From Methanobrevibacter_A sp964431035 (GTDB lineage Archaea; Methanobacteriota; Methanobacteria; Methanobacteriales; Methanobacteriaceae): DNA of 64,000 bases. This document shows, one piece after another, positions 17,698 through 26,985 of this stretch. The notes under the pieces are model-generated. The model worked only from the letters and a program-made list of their open reading frames with translations, did not search any database and was not told the origin of the DNA. The first letter of the stretch is position 1. The number at the start of each line of letters is the position of its first letter. The translations under genes and the position numbers were made by a program. The stretch lies in the NCBI GenBank assembly GCA_964431035.1, contig CAYSIF010000005.1, positions 1 to 64,000 on the forward strand. The letters run 5' to 3'.

Positions 17698-18896
17698 TTA
17701 ATTTTTTAATTTTTGTATTAAAAAATAGTTAATATACAAATTATCAGTAAATTTATATTCCTCAGATTCTAAATCAACAACAGTAAAAATATTTAAATCT
17801 ACAGATTTCCTAATAAATTCATCAAATATTTCTAATTCTTCTTCATTTAAAGTATCTATAATTTTTTTCTTAGCAAAAATATTATATTTAGAATTATGAA
17901 TATACTCTGCAATTTTTATAAATAAATTTAAGTAAATTTCTTCCTGTATACTATCATTAAGAACATTTCGCAAATATTTTGTACGAATATGATTACCTGC
18001 TTCAATAATACCATTTAATGCTATTTCTTCACCAATATAATTATTTTCATCAATAAACCAAAAAACTGCCCCACCTATCTCCTGCATCATATTTGGCATA
18101 CCATTTGAATAATAAACCATTGTATTTAAAGCATTTTTATCATAGTTAACTCCAATAGTATCAAATATATCCAAATAAAATGATTCAACTTCCTCATCAG
18201 ACAATTTTTCCAATATATGGTGTTTGAAAATTCTAGAAAATGAAGGATTATGATTATATAAATTATCTAGTTTTTCAGGATATCCTGTAAGTATAAATGA
18301 TACTGGAACAGTTCCTTCATAATCTTTTGTATATAATGTATCTGCAAAACTTTTAAACCAATTAGCAAAGTAAGGATTTTGAGATAAACCATTAATGTCA
18401 TCTATAACAATTATTAAACCTTCTTTATCTTAAAATTTTCAGTTAAGTTCTTTAAAAATGATGGAAAATTATCTTTAATAACTTCTAAATACTTTTTATT
18501 TGGTCTGAATTTGATTGTTGTATTCATAAAACCTATACTTTCAATATGTTCCTTAAACATACTAATTAATTTATCAGACCATGATTCTGATTCTATTTTA
18601 TTTAAAATGCTCTCAACTATTAATGTTATTAATGAGTCAATATCATGAATCCCATCATTTACCAAATGTATGCCTACGATTTTATATTTGCGTTCAAATA
18701 TGTCTAAAAGGTATTTTGCAAGAGATGTTTTCCCCATACCTCTTTTACCAGATATAAAAAAGTGTTGAGGTTTACCCTTTAAAACCATTGGAATAAAATT
18801 GTTGATTTCTTCAATTGTCTTTTTTCTACCTTTGAAATATTCTGAACTAACTGTGTGATTTATATCGAATGGTGTTTTTTTATTTATTGGGTTCAT
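17698..18896 (-). pseudogene. AAA-family ATPase gene interrupted by a one-base frameshift
   Basis: The gene starts at ATG 18896 and encodes an archaeal AAA/Orc-like ATPase with Walker A SGKRGMGKTS (about 49-58). The frame then meets a stop at 18414. From about 18430 the next frame continues with KEGLIIVIDDINGLS, the matching Walker B, a sensor-like FILTGYPEKL, and a helical C-terminus ending at 17698. The span is 1199 bp; one added base gives exactly 400 codons, so a single deletion in the run TTTTAAGAT is the simplest cause. This may be a true pseudogene, a sequencing error, or a slippage site. It follows the epimerase gene by 23 bp on the same strand. Confidence 0.8.
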
Positions 18897-18919
18897 TTAA
18901 CATATTAACTCCATGCTTT

Positions 18920-19945
18920 TTAGCATAGTTTAACTTTAGTCTTTTTTTGATCGAATTCTGCAGATTCTTGGATTAAATCCCAGTTATCTTCGAACCATTC
19001 GTTAACTTTTATTAAACCATCATCAAAGCTTACTGTTGGTTTATAATTAAGAATGTCTTTTGCTTTATCAATACTGCTTAGTAATTTAGTTTTTGCATCC
19101 CAGTTACGTCTTGGTGCAAATGCTATTCCATTTGGATTTCCTGTTAGTTCATTTACACGGTTTGCCATATCTATTACTTTATGATCTTTTCCAGAACCGA
19201 GATTTATTGCTTCACCTATTGCTTCTTCTTCAATACCCATTGCAAGCAGTCCATTACATATGTCCCCTACAAATGTCCAGTCTCTTGTTTCTGATCCATC
19301 TCCTGTAATTGGTAGTGCTTGGTGGTTTTTACTCCAATAGAAGAAGTTTGGTATTACATTTCTGTATTTTCCAGGTACTTCTCCTGGTCCGAATACATTG
19401 AAGAATCTTGCATTTACTATTGGTAAGTCATATAAATTATGGAAGTAGTTTGTATATAGTTCTCCTAGGAGTTTTGTTACTTGGTAAGGAGTGTGTAAGC
19501 TTATTGAGATATCATGTTCTTCGAATGGCATTTTACTGTCTAAACCATATACTCCACATCCACTGCTTGAGTATATGAATCTTTCTATGCCTCCAATTTG
19601 AGCATATTGGAGTACTTTTAATATTCCTATACCATTTACCATTAGGTCTGTTTCTGGCATGTCTACACTGTTTTGGTTTGCAAAGTGTGCTGCTAGGTGG
19701 AATACTATGTCTGGTTTTTCTTTGAATACTCTTTTTAGTACTTCATCATCTAATATGTCTCCTTTTATGAATTCTATTTGGTCTTTTTGTGGTATGTTCC
19801 ATTCGTATGCTGAGGACATATTATCTAGTATTATTACTTTTTCAGCATTTAAGTCTGCGAGTTTTGCTGTTAGGTTGCTTCCAACACATCCTGCTCCACC
19901 TGTTACAAGTACAGTTTTTCCTTCATATTCGTTATAGGTTCTCAT
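18920..19945 (-). CDS. NAD-dependent sugar epimerase/dehydratase (extended SDR)
   Basis: The 341-residue protein is an extended short-chain dehydrogenase acting on nucleotide sugars. The NAD-binding VTGGAGCVGSNL is at about 13-24, IFHLAAH-like FHLAAHF at about 81-87, the catalytic SSSGCGVYG, and YQVTK (YxxxK). The downstream VNARFFNVFGPGE and GDGSETRDWTFV segments are typical of UDP-sugar epimerases. AAGGAG precedes the ATG. It closes the long run of same-strand genes that begins with ehaA, 23 bp after the CBS gene, though it has no obvious link to hydrogenase function. Confidence 0.87.
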   Translation of the reverse strand: MRTYNEYEGKTVLVTGGAGCVGSNLTAKLADLNAEKVIILDNMSSAYEWNIPQKDQIEFIKGDILDDEVLKRVFKEKPDIVFHLAAHFANQNSVDMPETDLMVNGIGILKVLQYAQIGGIERFIYSSSGCGVYGLDSKMPFEEHDISISLHTPYQVTKLLGELYTNYFHNLYDLPIVNARFFNVFGPGEVPGKYRNVIPNFFYWSKNHQALPITGDGSETRDWTFVGDICNGLLAMGIEEEAIGEAINLGSGKDHKVIDMANRVNELTGNPNGIAFAPRRNWDAKTKLLSSIDKAKDILNYKPTVSFDDGLIKVNEWFEDNWDLIQESAEFDQKKTKVKLC

Positions 19946-19968
19946 ATTATTATAAAACTCCTTTTATT

Positions 19969-20604
19969 TTATTTTCTTGCTCTTCCTATTTTTCTTGCGA
20001 TTACTAATTCTCCAACACTGATTAATCCTGCGAAGAATTTTTCTAAACCGTCAGTTGCCCAGATTGCTTCTCCAAAGGTTGCTTTTTTTATGTTTTCTTC
20101 GTATTCTTCAGCAGTTATTTTTACTCCTGTTTGTTTTGTTGATACTACTGCTGATGCTTCCATTAAATCTTGCCAGTTTACGCCTTTGAGACTGTCTAAC
20201 ATTGCTTCATATAGTTTGTATACTTTTATATCGTATAATGCACTGAATGTTTTTATCATGTCACAGGATCTTATCATTCCTACGACTTTGTTGTTTGCAT
20301 CTAGTACTGGCATGTTAACAACTTTGTTTTTATCTGTCATGCATACTGCAATTCTTGCTTGTTCGTCTGCATGTATTGTGAATACTTCTTCTACTGGGTG
20401 CATTATTTCTTGTATTGTATTTTTTCCTTCTCTTAGACCTTTATTTATGTCTAAGCATGTTATCCAACCGTTTAATGTTTGGTCTGGATTTAATACTGGG
20501 AGTGTGAAGTTTTTATGGTCTTCCATTTTGATACTTGTTTCTATAATGTCATCTGTAGCTGTAGCATAACGGAAGTTTTTAACCATCATTTGACTAGCTT
20601 TCAT
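19969..20604 (-). CDS. CBS-domain pair protein
   Basis: The 211-residue protein has two CBS motifs (about residues 5-60 and 64-120; LPVLNPDQTLNGWIT and MPVLDANNKVVGMIR are their core strands), which usually form one adenine-nucleotide sensing module. The C-terminal 85 residues are of unknown type and end in a basic tail. GAGGT precedes the ATG. It is embedded downstream of the hydrogenase genes with 41 bp to the polyferredoxin gene, so it may sense energy state for that unit; this is inference. Confidence 0.82.
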   Translation of the reverse strand: MKASQMMVKNFRYATATDDIIETSIKMEDHKNFTLPVLNPDQTLNGWITCLDINKGLREGKNTIQEIMHPVEEVFTIHADEQARIAVCMTDKNKVVNMPVLDANNKVVGMIRSCDMIKTFSALYDIKVYKLYEAMLDSLKGVNWQDLMEASAVVSTKQTGVKITAEEYEENIKKATFGEAIWATDGLEKFFAGLISVGELVIARKIGRARK

Positions 20605-20645
20605 AATTTAATACCTCGATTAATAATAATTTTTATTTTACTTAT

Positions 20646-21461
20646 TTATTCATTTATTGGTTTTAATTCCAGTGCTTGTACTGGGCATCTTATTGTACAT
20701 TCTCTGCAGCGTATACATTTTTCATCTTCAAGTACTGCTTTACCATTTATAACTTTTATTGCGCCTGTTGGACAGTTTTCTTCACATAGGAAGCATCCTA
20801 CACATGCGTCTTCATCAACATTGATTTTGTTGTATAATATTACAGGTCCCAATTCTCTTTTTAATTCTATTGCACTTTGCATACATAGGTGTGCGCATGA
20901 TCCACATCCGATACATAGTTTTTCTTTTATGTATGGGTATTTGTTTTCGTTATTTAGTTCTGGGTTTTCTTTTCCTGTTTTTTCTTCAATATATTTTTTG
21001 GTTCTTAATTTTATTGCATTTGTTGGGCAGAATTTTGTACAGTTTCCACACATTACACATTTATTGCGATTTATATTTATAGATTCCATTTTAACTTTAC
21101 GGTGTGGAATGTTTAGTTCTGTTATTTTATATTCTACATCTTCTTCTTCATGTGATTTTGTTATTCCATTGAATATGTATACTGCAGATACTGGGCAGGT
21201 TTGTGCACATATTTCGCATTTTACACAGGTGTTTAGTATTTGTGCTATTCTATTTATATTTGAGGATTGTATTGCATCTACAGGACATTCTTCAACACAT
21301 AAGTCGCATCTTACACATCTTGGTGATATTTTTATGTATTTATCTTCATTTGTGTAATCATCTAGATTTATTTGGAAGTCTCTTGATTCATCTAAATCTA
21401 CCGATTTTAGTGTCATTACTCTTTTTAGTTTATCTATGTCTTTTTTGAATTTTATTTCCAT
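20646..21461 (-). CDS. Polyferredoxin with six [4Fe-4S] motifs
   Basis: The 271-residue protein holds six CxxCxxCxxxC motifs: CVRCDLCVEEC, CVKCEICAQTC, CVMCGNCTKFC, CIGCGSCAHLC, CVGCFLCEENC and CIRCRECTIRC. It should carry electrons in the cytoplasm, probably to or from the hydrogenase encoded upstream. ATG 21461 is preferred over a TTG three codons earlier because GAGGA lies at correct spacing. It is distinct from the two polyferredoxins assigned as EhaP and EhaQ. A similar gene follows the eha cluster in other Methanobacteriales as I recall it. Confidence 0.88.
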   Translation of the reverse strand: MEIKFKKDIDKLKRVMTLKSVDLDESRDFQINLDDYTNEDKYIKISPRCVRCDLCVEECPVDAIQSSNINRIAQILNTCVKCEICAQTCPVSAVYIFNGITKSHEEEDVEYKITELNIPHRKVKMESININRNKCVMCGNCTKFCPTNAIKLRTKKYIEEKTGKENPELNNENKYPYIKEKLCIGCGSCAHLCMQSAIELKRELGPVILYNKINVDEDACVGCFLCEENCPTGAIKVINGKAVLEDEKCIRCRECTIRCPVQALELKPINE

Positions 21462-21495
21462 TTTTACCAATCCTCAAATAAAAATTTTTTTTCTT

Positions 21496-22515
21496 TTATA
21501 ATGTTTTTATGAATTTTTCTAGTTCTTCTTTTGTAGGTAGACTTTCATGACCTATATTTTTTATTCCTTGGCTTGCAATCCAGTTTCCTATTTGTACTGA
21601 TTTTTCAAGTGAGTATTGATTTATGTACCCATATAGGAATCCTGCATTGAAGAAGTCTCCTGCTCCAGTAGTGTCTACTGCTTCTACTTTGTAGCTTGGT
21701 ATTTTTACTTCTTCTTTGTTGTTTATTGCATATGCTCCTTTATCTCCATTTTTTATTACTACTGTGTTTATTCCATCTTCTATTAAGTAGGTTGCTATGT
21801 CTCTGAATGTTGGTTTTGTTTTTAGATTGTGTTTTTCTTGGTAGTGTGTTTGGAATAGTTCTATTAGTTCTTTTTTATTCATTAGGAGTATGTTTGTTCT
21901 TTTGAGTATTTTTTCTAATTCTTTGATTCCTTTTTTTACATATAGCATTCCTGGGTCGAAGCTTAATATTACTTTTTCATTTAGTTTGTCTATTAATTGG
22001 TTTTGTGTTTGGAAGCTTTCTCCTACGAAGCTTGTGTAATGGACTATTTTTGCTTGGTTTATGAAGTAGTGGTTTATTTCTTCTATTTTTATATCGTCAT
22101 TTACTCCTGGGTCGACGTATAATGATCTTACTCCTTGGTTATCTATTAGTCCTATTACTTTTCCTGATTTTCCTTTGTCTGAGTAGATTAAGTGGTTTAG
22201 GTATACTCCGTATTTTGCTAGGTTTGTTTCTAGTATGTCTCCTTCGTCGTCTGCTGCTATTTTTCCTATGTATGATGAGAGTATTCCTATTTTTGATAGG
22301 GCTATGATTGTGTTTGCTCCTGATCCTCCAGGTATGTGTGATTCTTTTTTTATGAATGTTTCTTCATCTGGTCCAACTATTTCGTTTACATAGTATAATT
22401 TGTCTAGGTTTAATGCTCCGAATCCTATTATTTTAACGTTTAAATCGTCATCCATAATCATGTCTGGGACTTGCATTTGATTTATTGGATTTGAAACATT
22501 ATTGTATTCATTCAT
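21496..22515 (-). CDS. PfkB-family carbohydrate kinase, Eha-cluster associated
   Basis: The 339-residue kinase has the ribokinase fold. GGSGANTIIALSKIG (about 78-92) is the N-terminal family signature and DTTGAGDFFNAGFL (about 282-295) holds the anion hole and catalytic Asp. About 45 residues precede the domain, which is longer than usual. Substrate is unknown. It lies 32 bp after the formyltransferase paralogue in the same unit. Counting from ehaA it is the twentieth gene, and the eha operon of Methanothermobacter is described as 20 genes, so it may correspond to EhaT; this is tentative. Confidence 0.83.
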   Translation of the reverse strand: MNEYNNVSNPINQMQVPDMIMDDDLNVKIIGFGALNLDKLYYVNEIVGPDEETFIKKESHIPGGSGANTIIALSKIGILSSYIGKIAADDEGDILETNLAKYGVYLNHLIYSDKGKSGKVIGLIDNQGVRSLYVDPGVNDDIKIEEINHYFINQAKIVHYTSFVGESFQTQNQLIDKLNEKVILSFDPGMLYVKKGIKELEKILKRTNILLMNKKELIELFQTHYQEKHNLKTKPTFRDIATYLIEDGINTVVIKNGDKGAYAINNKEEVKIPSYKVEAVDTTGAGDFFNAGFLYGYINQYSLEKSVQIGNWIASQGIKNIGHESLPTKEELEKFIKTL

Positions 22516-22547
22516 AATTATTATTCAACCTTTAAATTTTTGTTTTT

Positions 22548-23432
22548 TTATATTATGTCGTGTAATTTTGTTGTGTTGTCTCCTAGTTTTCCTTCAAAAT
22601 TACCTGCACTTATTTTTATTACTCCTGGAATGTCTATTATTGCTTCTACACTTTCTTTTATTGCTTTGTTTAATTGTTCTTGGTTAACTGCGTTTATTAC
22701 TATTTCTGGTATGTAGTTAACATTTTCTGGTACTTTACTTTCTTCTTTTAGTTTGTCTTTTAGTGATGGGCAGTATGGGTGGTTTGTTGTTGGCCCTATC
22801 CATGGATAGTTTGTTTCTGGTTTACTTGCTGCTGAGCATACTCCGAATGGTGTTATTGTTCCTGGAACATCCATTATTGTGTCGATTATTATTTTTCCTG
22901 CTTCTATTACTGCTTCTTTGGTTTCGCACATGTACCAGTAGTTTCCTCCCATTATTCCACTATTGTATCCTAGTTGTGATTCTATTTGGAAGTCAGGTAC
23001 TGCTATTGGTACATTTATCATTGTTCTATCATATTCTTCTATTTCCCATTCGTATCCATCTCCACAGTGTCCTACTGTTTTCATCATTCCTATGTATCCT
23101 TCTGGATTGTTTGTTATGCTAAATACTCTTGTGAATGGTTTTACTAGTATATCTTGTCTTATTCTGTAGGATAGTTCTGTTTCGAATTTTTCTATATTGT
23201 CTAATCCGAACCAGTATTGTACTATTGCTCCTGGTCTTCCGTCAGGTGTTGCGTTTGGGTTTACGAATGATTCTACTCCTGCTTCGACTCTTCCGATTAC
23301 TGCACTTGGTGTGGATGTTGAGTCGTATGCTGCTGCTTTTACTGTGTCCCAGTCTTCAGCTGTTATTAATGCTCTTATGTATTTTCCATTCATTGATTCG
23401 AAAAATGTGTCTTCTATTTTATCATAATTCAT
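22548..23432 (-). CDS. Formylmethanofuran:tetrahydromethanopterin formyltransferase paralogue (Ftr-like)
   Basis: The 294-residue protein has the Ftr family length and layout. Shared segments are TPDGRPGAIVQYW (about 58-70), GIMGGNYWYM, DVPGTITPFGVCSAASK, YCPSLKDKLKEE, and a final GVIKISAGNFEGKLG. Canonical Ftr moves the formyl group from formylmethanofuran to H4MPT in CO2 reduction. Several N-terminal blocks here differ from the classical enzyme, and the gene sits in the hydrogenase unit. I therefore take it for the second, Eha-associated form known from Methanothermobacter. Whether it still transfers formyl groups is unknown. GAAGGAA precedes the ATG. Confidence 0.8.
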   Translation of the reverse strand: MNYDKIEDTFFESMNGKYIRALITAEDWDTVKAAAYDSTSTPSAVIGRVEAGVESFVNPNATPDGRPGAIVQYWFGLDNIEKFETELSYRIRQDILVKPFTRVFSITNNPEGYIGMMKTVGHCGDGYEWEIEEYDRTMINVPIAVPDFQIESQLGYNSGIMGGNYWYMCETKEAVIEAGKIIIDTIMDVPGTITPFGVCSAASKPETNYPWIGPTTNHPYCPSLKDKLKEESKVPENVNYIPEIVINAVNQEQLNKAIKESVEAIIDIPGVIKISAGNFEGKLGDNTTKLHDII

Positions 23433-23463
23433 AATCTTTTCCTTCTATTTTTTTATTTTTCTT

Positions 23464-24516
23464 TTATCCTAATTCTCCAATGTCTTTTCCACGTATATTG
23501 TTTCTCATTTTTTTACTTTCTTCTAGTAAGTATTCTTTGTTTTCTTCGTTTATGAATTCGACAATTGGTAATCTTTTTCTTTGATATTCTTTATCGAATT
23601 TAACAACTAGTTCTTCATCATTTAGCATTATATAGAATGCTTCTGCATGTCCTTTTTCTGAGTATCTTTGGACGAATTCTTTTACATAATCTACATCGTA
23701 TCTTGCAAGTAAGTCTACTAGTAAGCTGGTTATTATTGTATTATCACTTATTATTGCTATTTCTGCAGCATCTATTGCATGTTCGTTTCCATTGAATGCT
23801 ATACTTAGTCCGTTGTTTTCTTTTGCATATTTTAATGGTTCAACGTCTGTTATACTGTCTCCCATATACATTAGTCCATCTGCAGGTAGGTCTTCAGCTT
23901 TAAGTATTCTTTTAACTGCTTTTCTTTTTCCTTCTCCACCTACTGTGTCTACAGATTCCATTAGTTCATATATTTCTAGTGTTGGGAATTCGTCAAAGAA
24001 TATTTCATCTAGTTTATTGAATTGACTAATATCATTTGGATTTAGTTTTATTATTTTATTATGGAATTCTTTTAGTATTTCTTTTTCTGAGTCTAATATA
24101 GTATATGAGTCTAAATCTAGATGGGTATGAACTGTATTTTCATATGGGAATCTTACTGTGTCACATAATGCTTGTATGTATTGTCCATAACTTGTACTTA
24201 CTATATATGAATTTGTTTTATTTTGAACATAATTTAATGTGTCATTTGCACCGAATACTAGGTTAATATTTTTTTTACTGTAGTTTATTAAGTCTAAATT
24301 GTTTATATCATATGCTTTGAAAAATGGACTGATAAGTTTAAGTGTGTTTCCTGCATTATAGTTAGGATGTTCTGCTTCTACTAGGCAGTCATCATATGTA
24401 CTTATTATTTTAAAGAATAATCCTCCATCAGGTATGAATTTTTCACAAACTTCGAAAGCATTATCATTTAGGGTTAATGGTCCTTCACAGTCAGTTATAA
24501 ATGCTTTTCTAGACAA
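23464..24516 (-). CDS. ehaR: HAD-like protein, probable Eha subunit R
   Basis: The 350-residue protein starts MSRKAFITDCEGPLT, a variant HAD motif I in which the second Asp is Glu, and carries MYMGDSITDVEPL, a typical HAD motif IV. The large insert between them is of unknown fold. Phosphatase activity would be expected from the motifs, but no substrate is evident. Start is TTG, preceded by GGAGAGA at good spacing with no ATG near. It lies 22 bp after the gene called ehaQ. The letter R is assigned from gene order and memory of the family name. Confidence 0.72.
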   Translation of the reverse strand: MSRKAFITDCEGPLTLNDNAFEVCEKFIPDGGLFFKIISTYDDCLVEAEHPNYNAGNTLKLISPFFKAYDINNLDLINYSKKNINLVFGANDTLNYVQNKTNSYIVSTSYGQYIQALCDTVRFPYENTVHTHLDLDSYTILDSEKEILKEFHNKIIKLNPNDISQFNKLDEIFFDEFPTLEIYELMESVDTVGGEGKRKAVKRILKAEDLPADGLMYMGDSITDVEPLKYAKENNGLSIAFNGNEHAIDAAEIAIISDNTIITSLLVDLLARYDVDYVKEFVQRYSEKGHAEAFYIMLNDEELVVKFDKEYQRKRLPIVEFINEENKEYLLEESKKMRNNIRGKDIGELG

Positions 24517-24538
24517 AATTTATCTCTCCATAATTTTT

Positions 24539-25897
24539 TTATTTTATTATCATTTTAATTGCGTTTACTGGACAAATTGCTTCACATTCTCTACAATTTA
24601 TACAAAGTTCTTGGTTGCATTTTACAATATCATTTTCCATATTTAGTGCATCAACTGGACATTTGTTAATACATACTCCACAGGATTGACAGTATTCATT
24701 ATTTACTGTGAAGTGTCCTTCTCTTGGTTTATCTATGGAGCATCTTATGAAGTAGAGTTTATCTGATTCTGCTTCATAGTAACTTTCATATATTTTTATT
24801 GCATCGAATTTACATGCTCCAACACATTTTCCACAGTATACACATTCGTCATTTATTTCTATAGGTTCTGGGAGGTTTCCTTCTATTGCATTTACTGGGC
24901 ATTCATATATGCACATTCCACATCCGATACAATTATCTTCGATTACATTTATTTCTCTTATTGGTGAGAAGAATTCTACTAGGTTTGAAACTGAGGTTAC
25001 TTCTATGTCTTTTGGAATGTATGAATTTAGATTGTTTTTAAATGTGTCCATGATTTCAACACGTAGTATCTCGGATTCTTTTATTGTTGGGACTATGTTA
25101 CCTTTTAAATCCTCAAATTTCATGGACATGTCTTCTAGAACGGCATCAACTTCAACAACATCATTGGTTAATGCTTCTATGTCACCATCTAGGATTTCTT
25201 TTGTTAAGTCTAGTGATTTGAGTTTATCGAATATTTGGAATGCTTCTTCTCTGTCCATGTAGTCTATACTTTGGGATGGACATATTTTCATACATTCTTC
25301 ACATCTTGCACAGTATGATGGGTTGATGTAAGGTAGTTTATTTGTACCTACTAGGATGGATCCTTTACTTGGACATACTCTTGTACAGTCCATACATCCA
25401 ATACATGTGTCTTGGTTTATTACTAAGGTGTTACCTCCTTCTATTGCTTTTGGAAGTATTGAACCGTATTTTATTGCATCTACTGGACATACTCTGTAGC
25501 AGTATCCACATCCTATACATTTATCTGGATCTACTTCACTGTGGAAGTTTCCATCTCCTTTTGATGTTAAGTGTATTGCTCCGCTTTTACATGCTTGTAC
25601 ACATGCTCCGCATGCTCTACATAGTTTTGTGTTGATATTTGGTGGGTTTTCTCTTAGTGGTTCTGCTAGTGTTTTTTCTATGTGTATTGCATCGTATGGG
25701 CATGCATTTGTACATAGTACGCAACCGAAACAGTCGTTGTTTAATGTGATTTTATCGTTTTTATTTTGTATTGCGTCTATTGGACATGATTTTAAGCATG
25801 GTTTATCTTTACAGTTTTTACACTTTTCATCGTCTATTGTGTATTTAATTGAGAAATCTCTAAAAGGTCTTGGTGTTTTTGTTAGTGCATCAACCAT
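24539..25897 (-). CDS. ehaQ: Eha hydrogenase 10[4Fe-4S] polyferredoxin
   Basis: The 452-residue protein holds ten [4Fe-4S] motifs. The first is a variant (CKNCKDKPCLKSC). Five more follow before residue 210 (CFGCVLC, CRACGAC, CIGCGYC, CIGCMDC, CARCEEC). After a cluster-free helical stretch (about 215-305) come four at the C-terminus (CIGCGMC, CVYCGKC, CQSCGVC, CINCREC). A 10-cluster polyferredoxin is a described marker of the eha operon. It should conduct electrons between the hydrogenase core and soluble partners. Its ATG overlaps the stop of ehaP (TAATG). Confidence 0.87.
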   Translation of the reverse strand: MVDALTKTPRPFRDFSIKYTIDDEKCKNCKDKPCLKSCPIDAIQNKNDKITLNNDCFGCVLCTNACPYDAIHIEKTLAEPLRENPPNINTKLCRACGACVQACKSGAIHLTSKGDGNFHSEVDPDKCIGCGYCYRVCPVDAIKYGSILPKAIEGGNTLVINQDTCIGCMDCTRVCPSKGSILVGTNKLPYINPSYCARCEECMKICPSQSIDYMDREEAFQIFDKLKSLDLTKEILDGDIEALTNDVVEVDAVLEDMSMKFEDLKGNIVPTIKESEILRVEIMDTFKNNLNSYIPKDIEVTSVSNLVEFFSPIREINVIEDNCIGCGMCIYECPVNAIEGNLPEPIEINDECVYCGKCVGACKFDAIKIYESYYEAESDKLYFIRCSIDKPREGHFTVNNEYCQSCGVCINKCPVDALNMENDIVKCNQELCINCRECEAICPVNAIKMIIK

Positions 25898-26955
25898 TAG
25901 TCAATTCCTCCTTCAATATCATTGAATGAGTTATCAAATCCTCTTCCTAGTTCTGAAGGTTTACATGTTATGTAAATCATTTTTTCATCTGTGTCTAGGG
26001 AGCTTCTTGCTGTGAAGTAATTTATTACATCAAATGGGCAGGTTTGGTAACAGATGCTGCATCTTAGACATTTGTTTTTATCTCTAATTATTGTGTCTTT
26101 TTCTTTATCAAATGTTATTGCTCCTGTTGGGCAGTCTGGTATGCACATTTGACATTTTTTACATGAGTCTGAGTCCCATGTTATGATTCTTATTATTAAT
26201 CTGTATACTGTATTGTCTATTAGTTCTAGGCATTCTTCTTCATCGTTTATTATGTTATTTGCTTCGTCCCAGAATTGTGATAATGGTAAGTTTAGTTTTA
26301 GGAGTTTTCCATGTGGTAGTTGTTTTAATTCTTCTTTATGTGATTCTATAAATTCTTCAATATTTTTTACTGTTAGGTTTATTACTTCTTTCTGTTCTTC
26401 AAGGTTGTGTATGTATACTCCTTTTAGTGCTCCTTTTACTCGGCATTCTTTTTGGCATTTTCCACATTTTATGCATTTTGATTGGTTTATTTCGTATCTT
26501 TCGTTTTTAGCACTTATTGCATCTACTGGGCATACATTGTAACAGTTTCCACATCCTATACATAAGAAGTCATCGATTATGTACATTTTTTCTCTTGGGA
26601 TTATTGTGAATTCGTCGTATAGGTGATGGTTTTCTCCACATTCTATTGTTTTTGGTTTTGTTGGGCATACTTCTGCACAGAATCCGCATCTTATGCAGCT
26701 GCTTTTGTTGAATACTGGATAGATTAGTCCTTCTCCTGAGCTTGTATCTGTGTCTCTTATTAGTTTTATTGCGTTTGGTGATGGGCATGATGCTGTGCAT
26801 GATCCACATCCAATACAATTTTCTTTAATTACTGTTGGGAAGTCTCTGAATCTTTCAGGTGTGCTTGATACTTCAGGCATTGATTTTGCATTTGTAAAAC
26901 CTTTTAACCAGTTTTTCTTTGCAAATTCGTACATATACCATATTATTGATGCCAT
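25897..26955 (-). CDS. ehaP: Eha hydrogenase 6[4Fe-4S] polyferredoxin
   Basis: The 352-residue protein has six [4Fe-4S] motifs: CIGCGSCTASC, CIRCGFCAEVC, CIGCGNCYNVC and CIKCGKCQKEC before residue 170, then CKKCQMCIPDC and CLRCSICYQTC after residue 270. The about 95-residue gap between the groups is helical. A 6-cluster polyferredoxin next to a 10-cluster one matches the published description of the eha operon. It directly follows the catalytic subunits, with GGGAGA before the ATG. Confidence 0.87.
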   Translation of the reverse strand: MASIIWYMYEFAKKNWLKGFTNAKSMPEVSSTPERFRDFPTVIKENCIGCGSCTASCPSPNAIKLIRDTDTSSGEGLIYPVFNKSSCIRCGFCAEVCPTKPKTIECGENHHLYDEFTIIPREKMYIIDDFLCIGCGNCYNVCPVDAISAKNERYEINQSKCIKCGKCQKECRVKGALKGVYIHNLEEQKEVINLTVKNIEEFIESHKEELKQLPHGKLLKLNLPLSQFWDEANNIINDEEECLELIDNTVYRLIIRIITWDSDSCKKCQMCIPDCPTGAITFDKEKDTIIRDKNKCLRCSICYQTCPFDVINYFTARSSLDTDEKMIYITCKPSELGRGFDNSFNDIEGGID

Positions 26956-26985
26956 TTTTATTTTTCTCCCAATTTTATTATTTTT

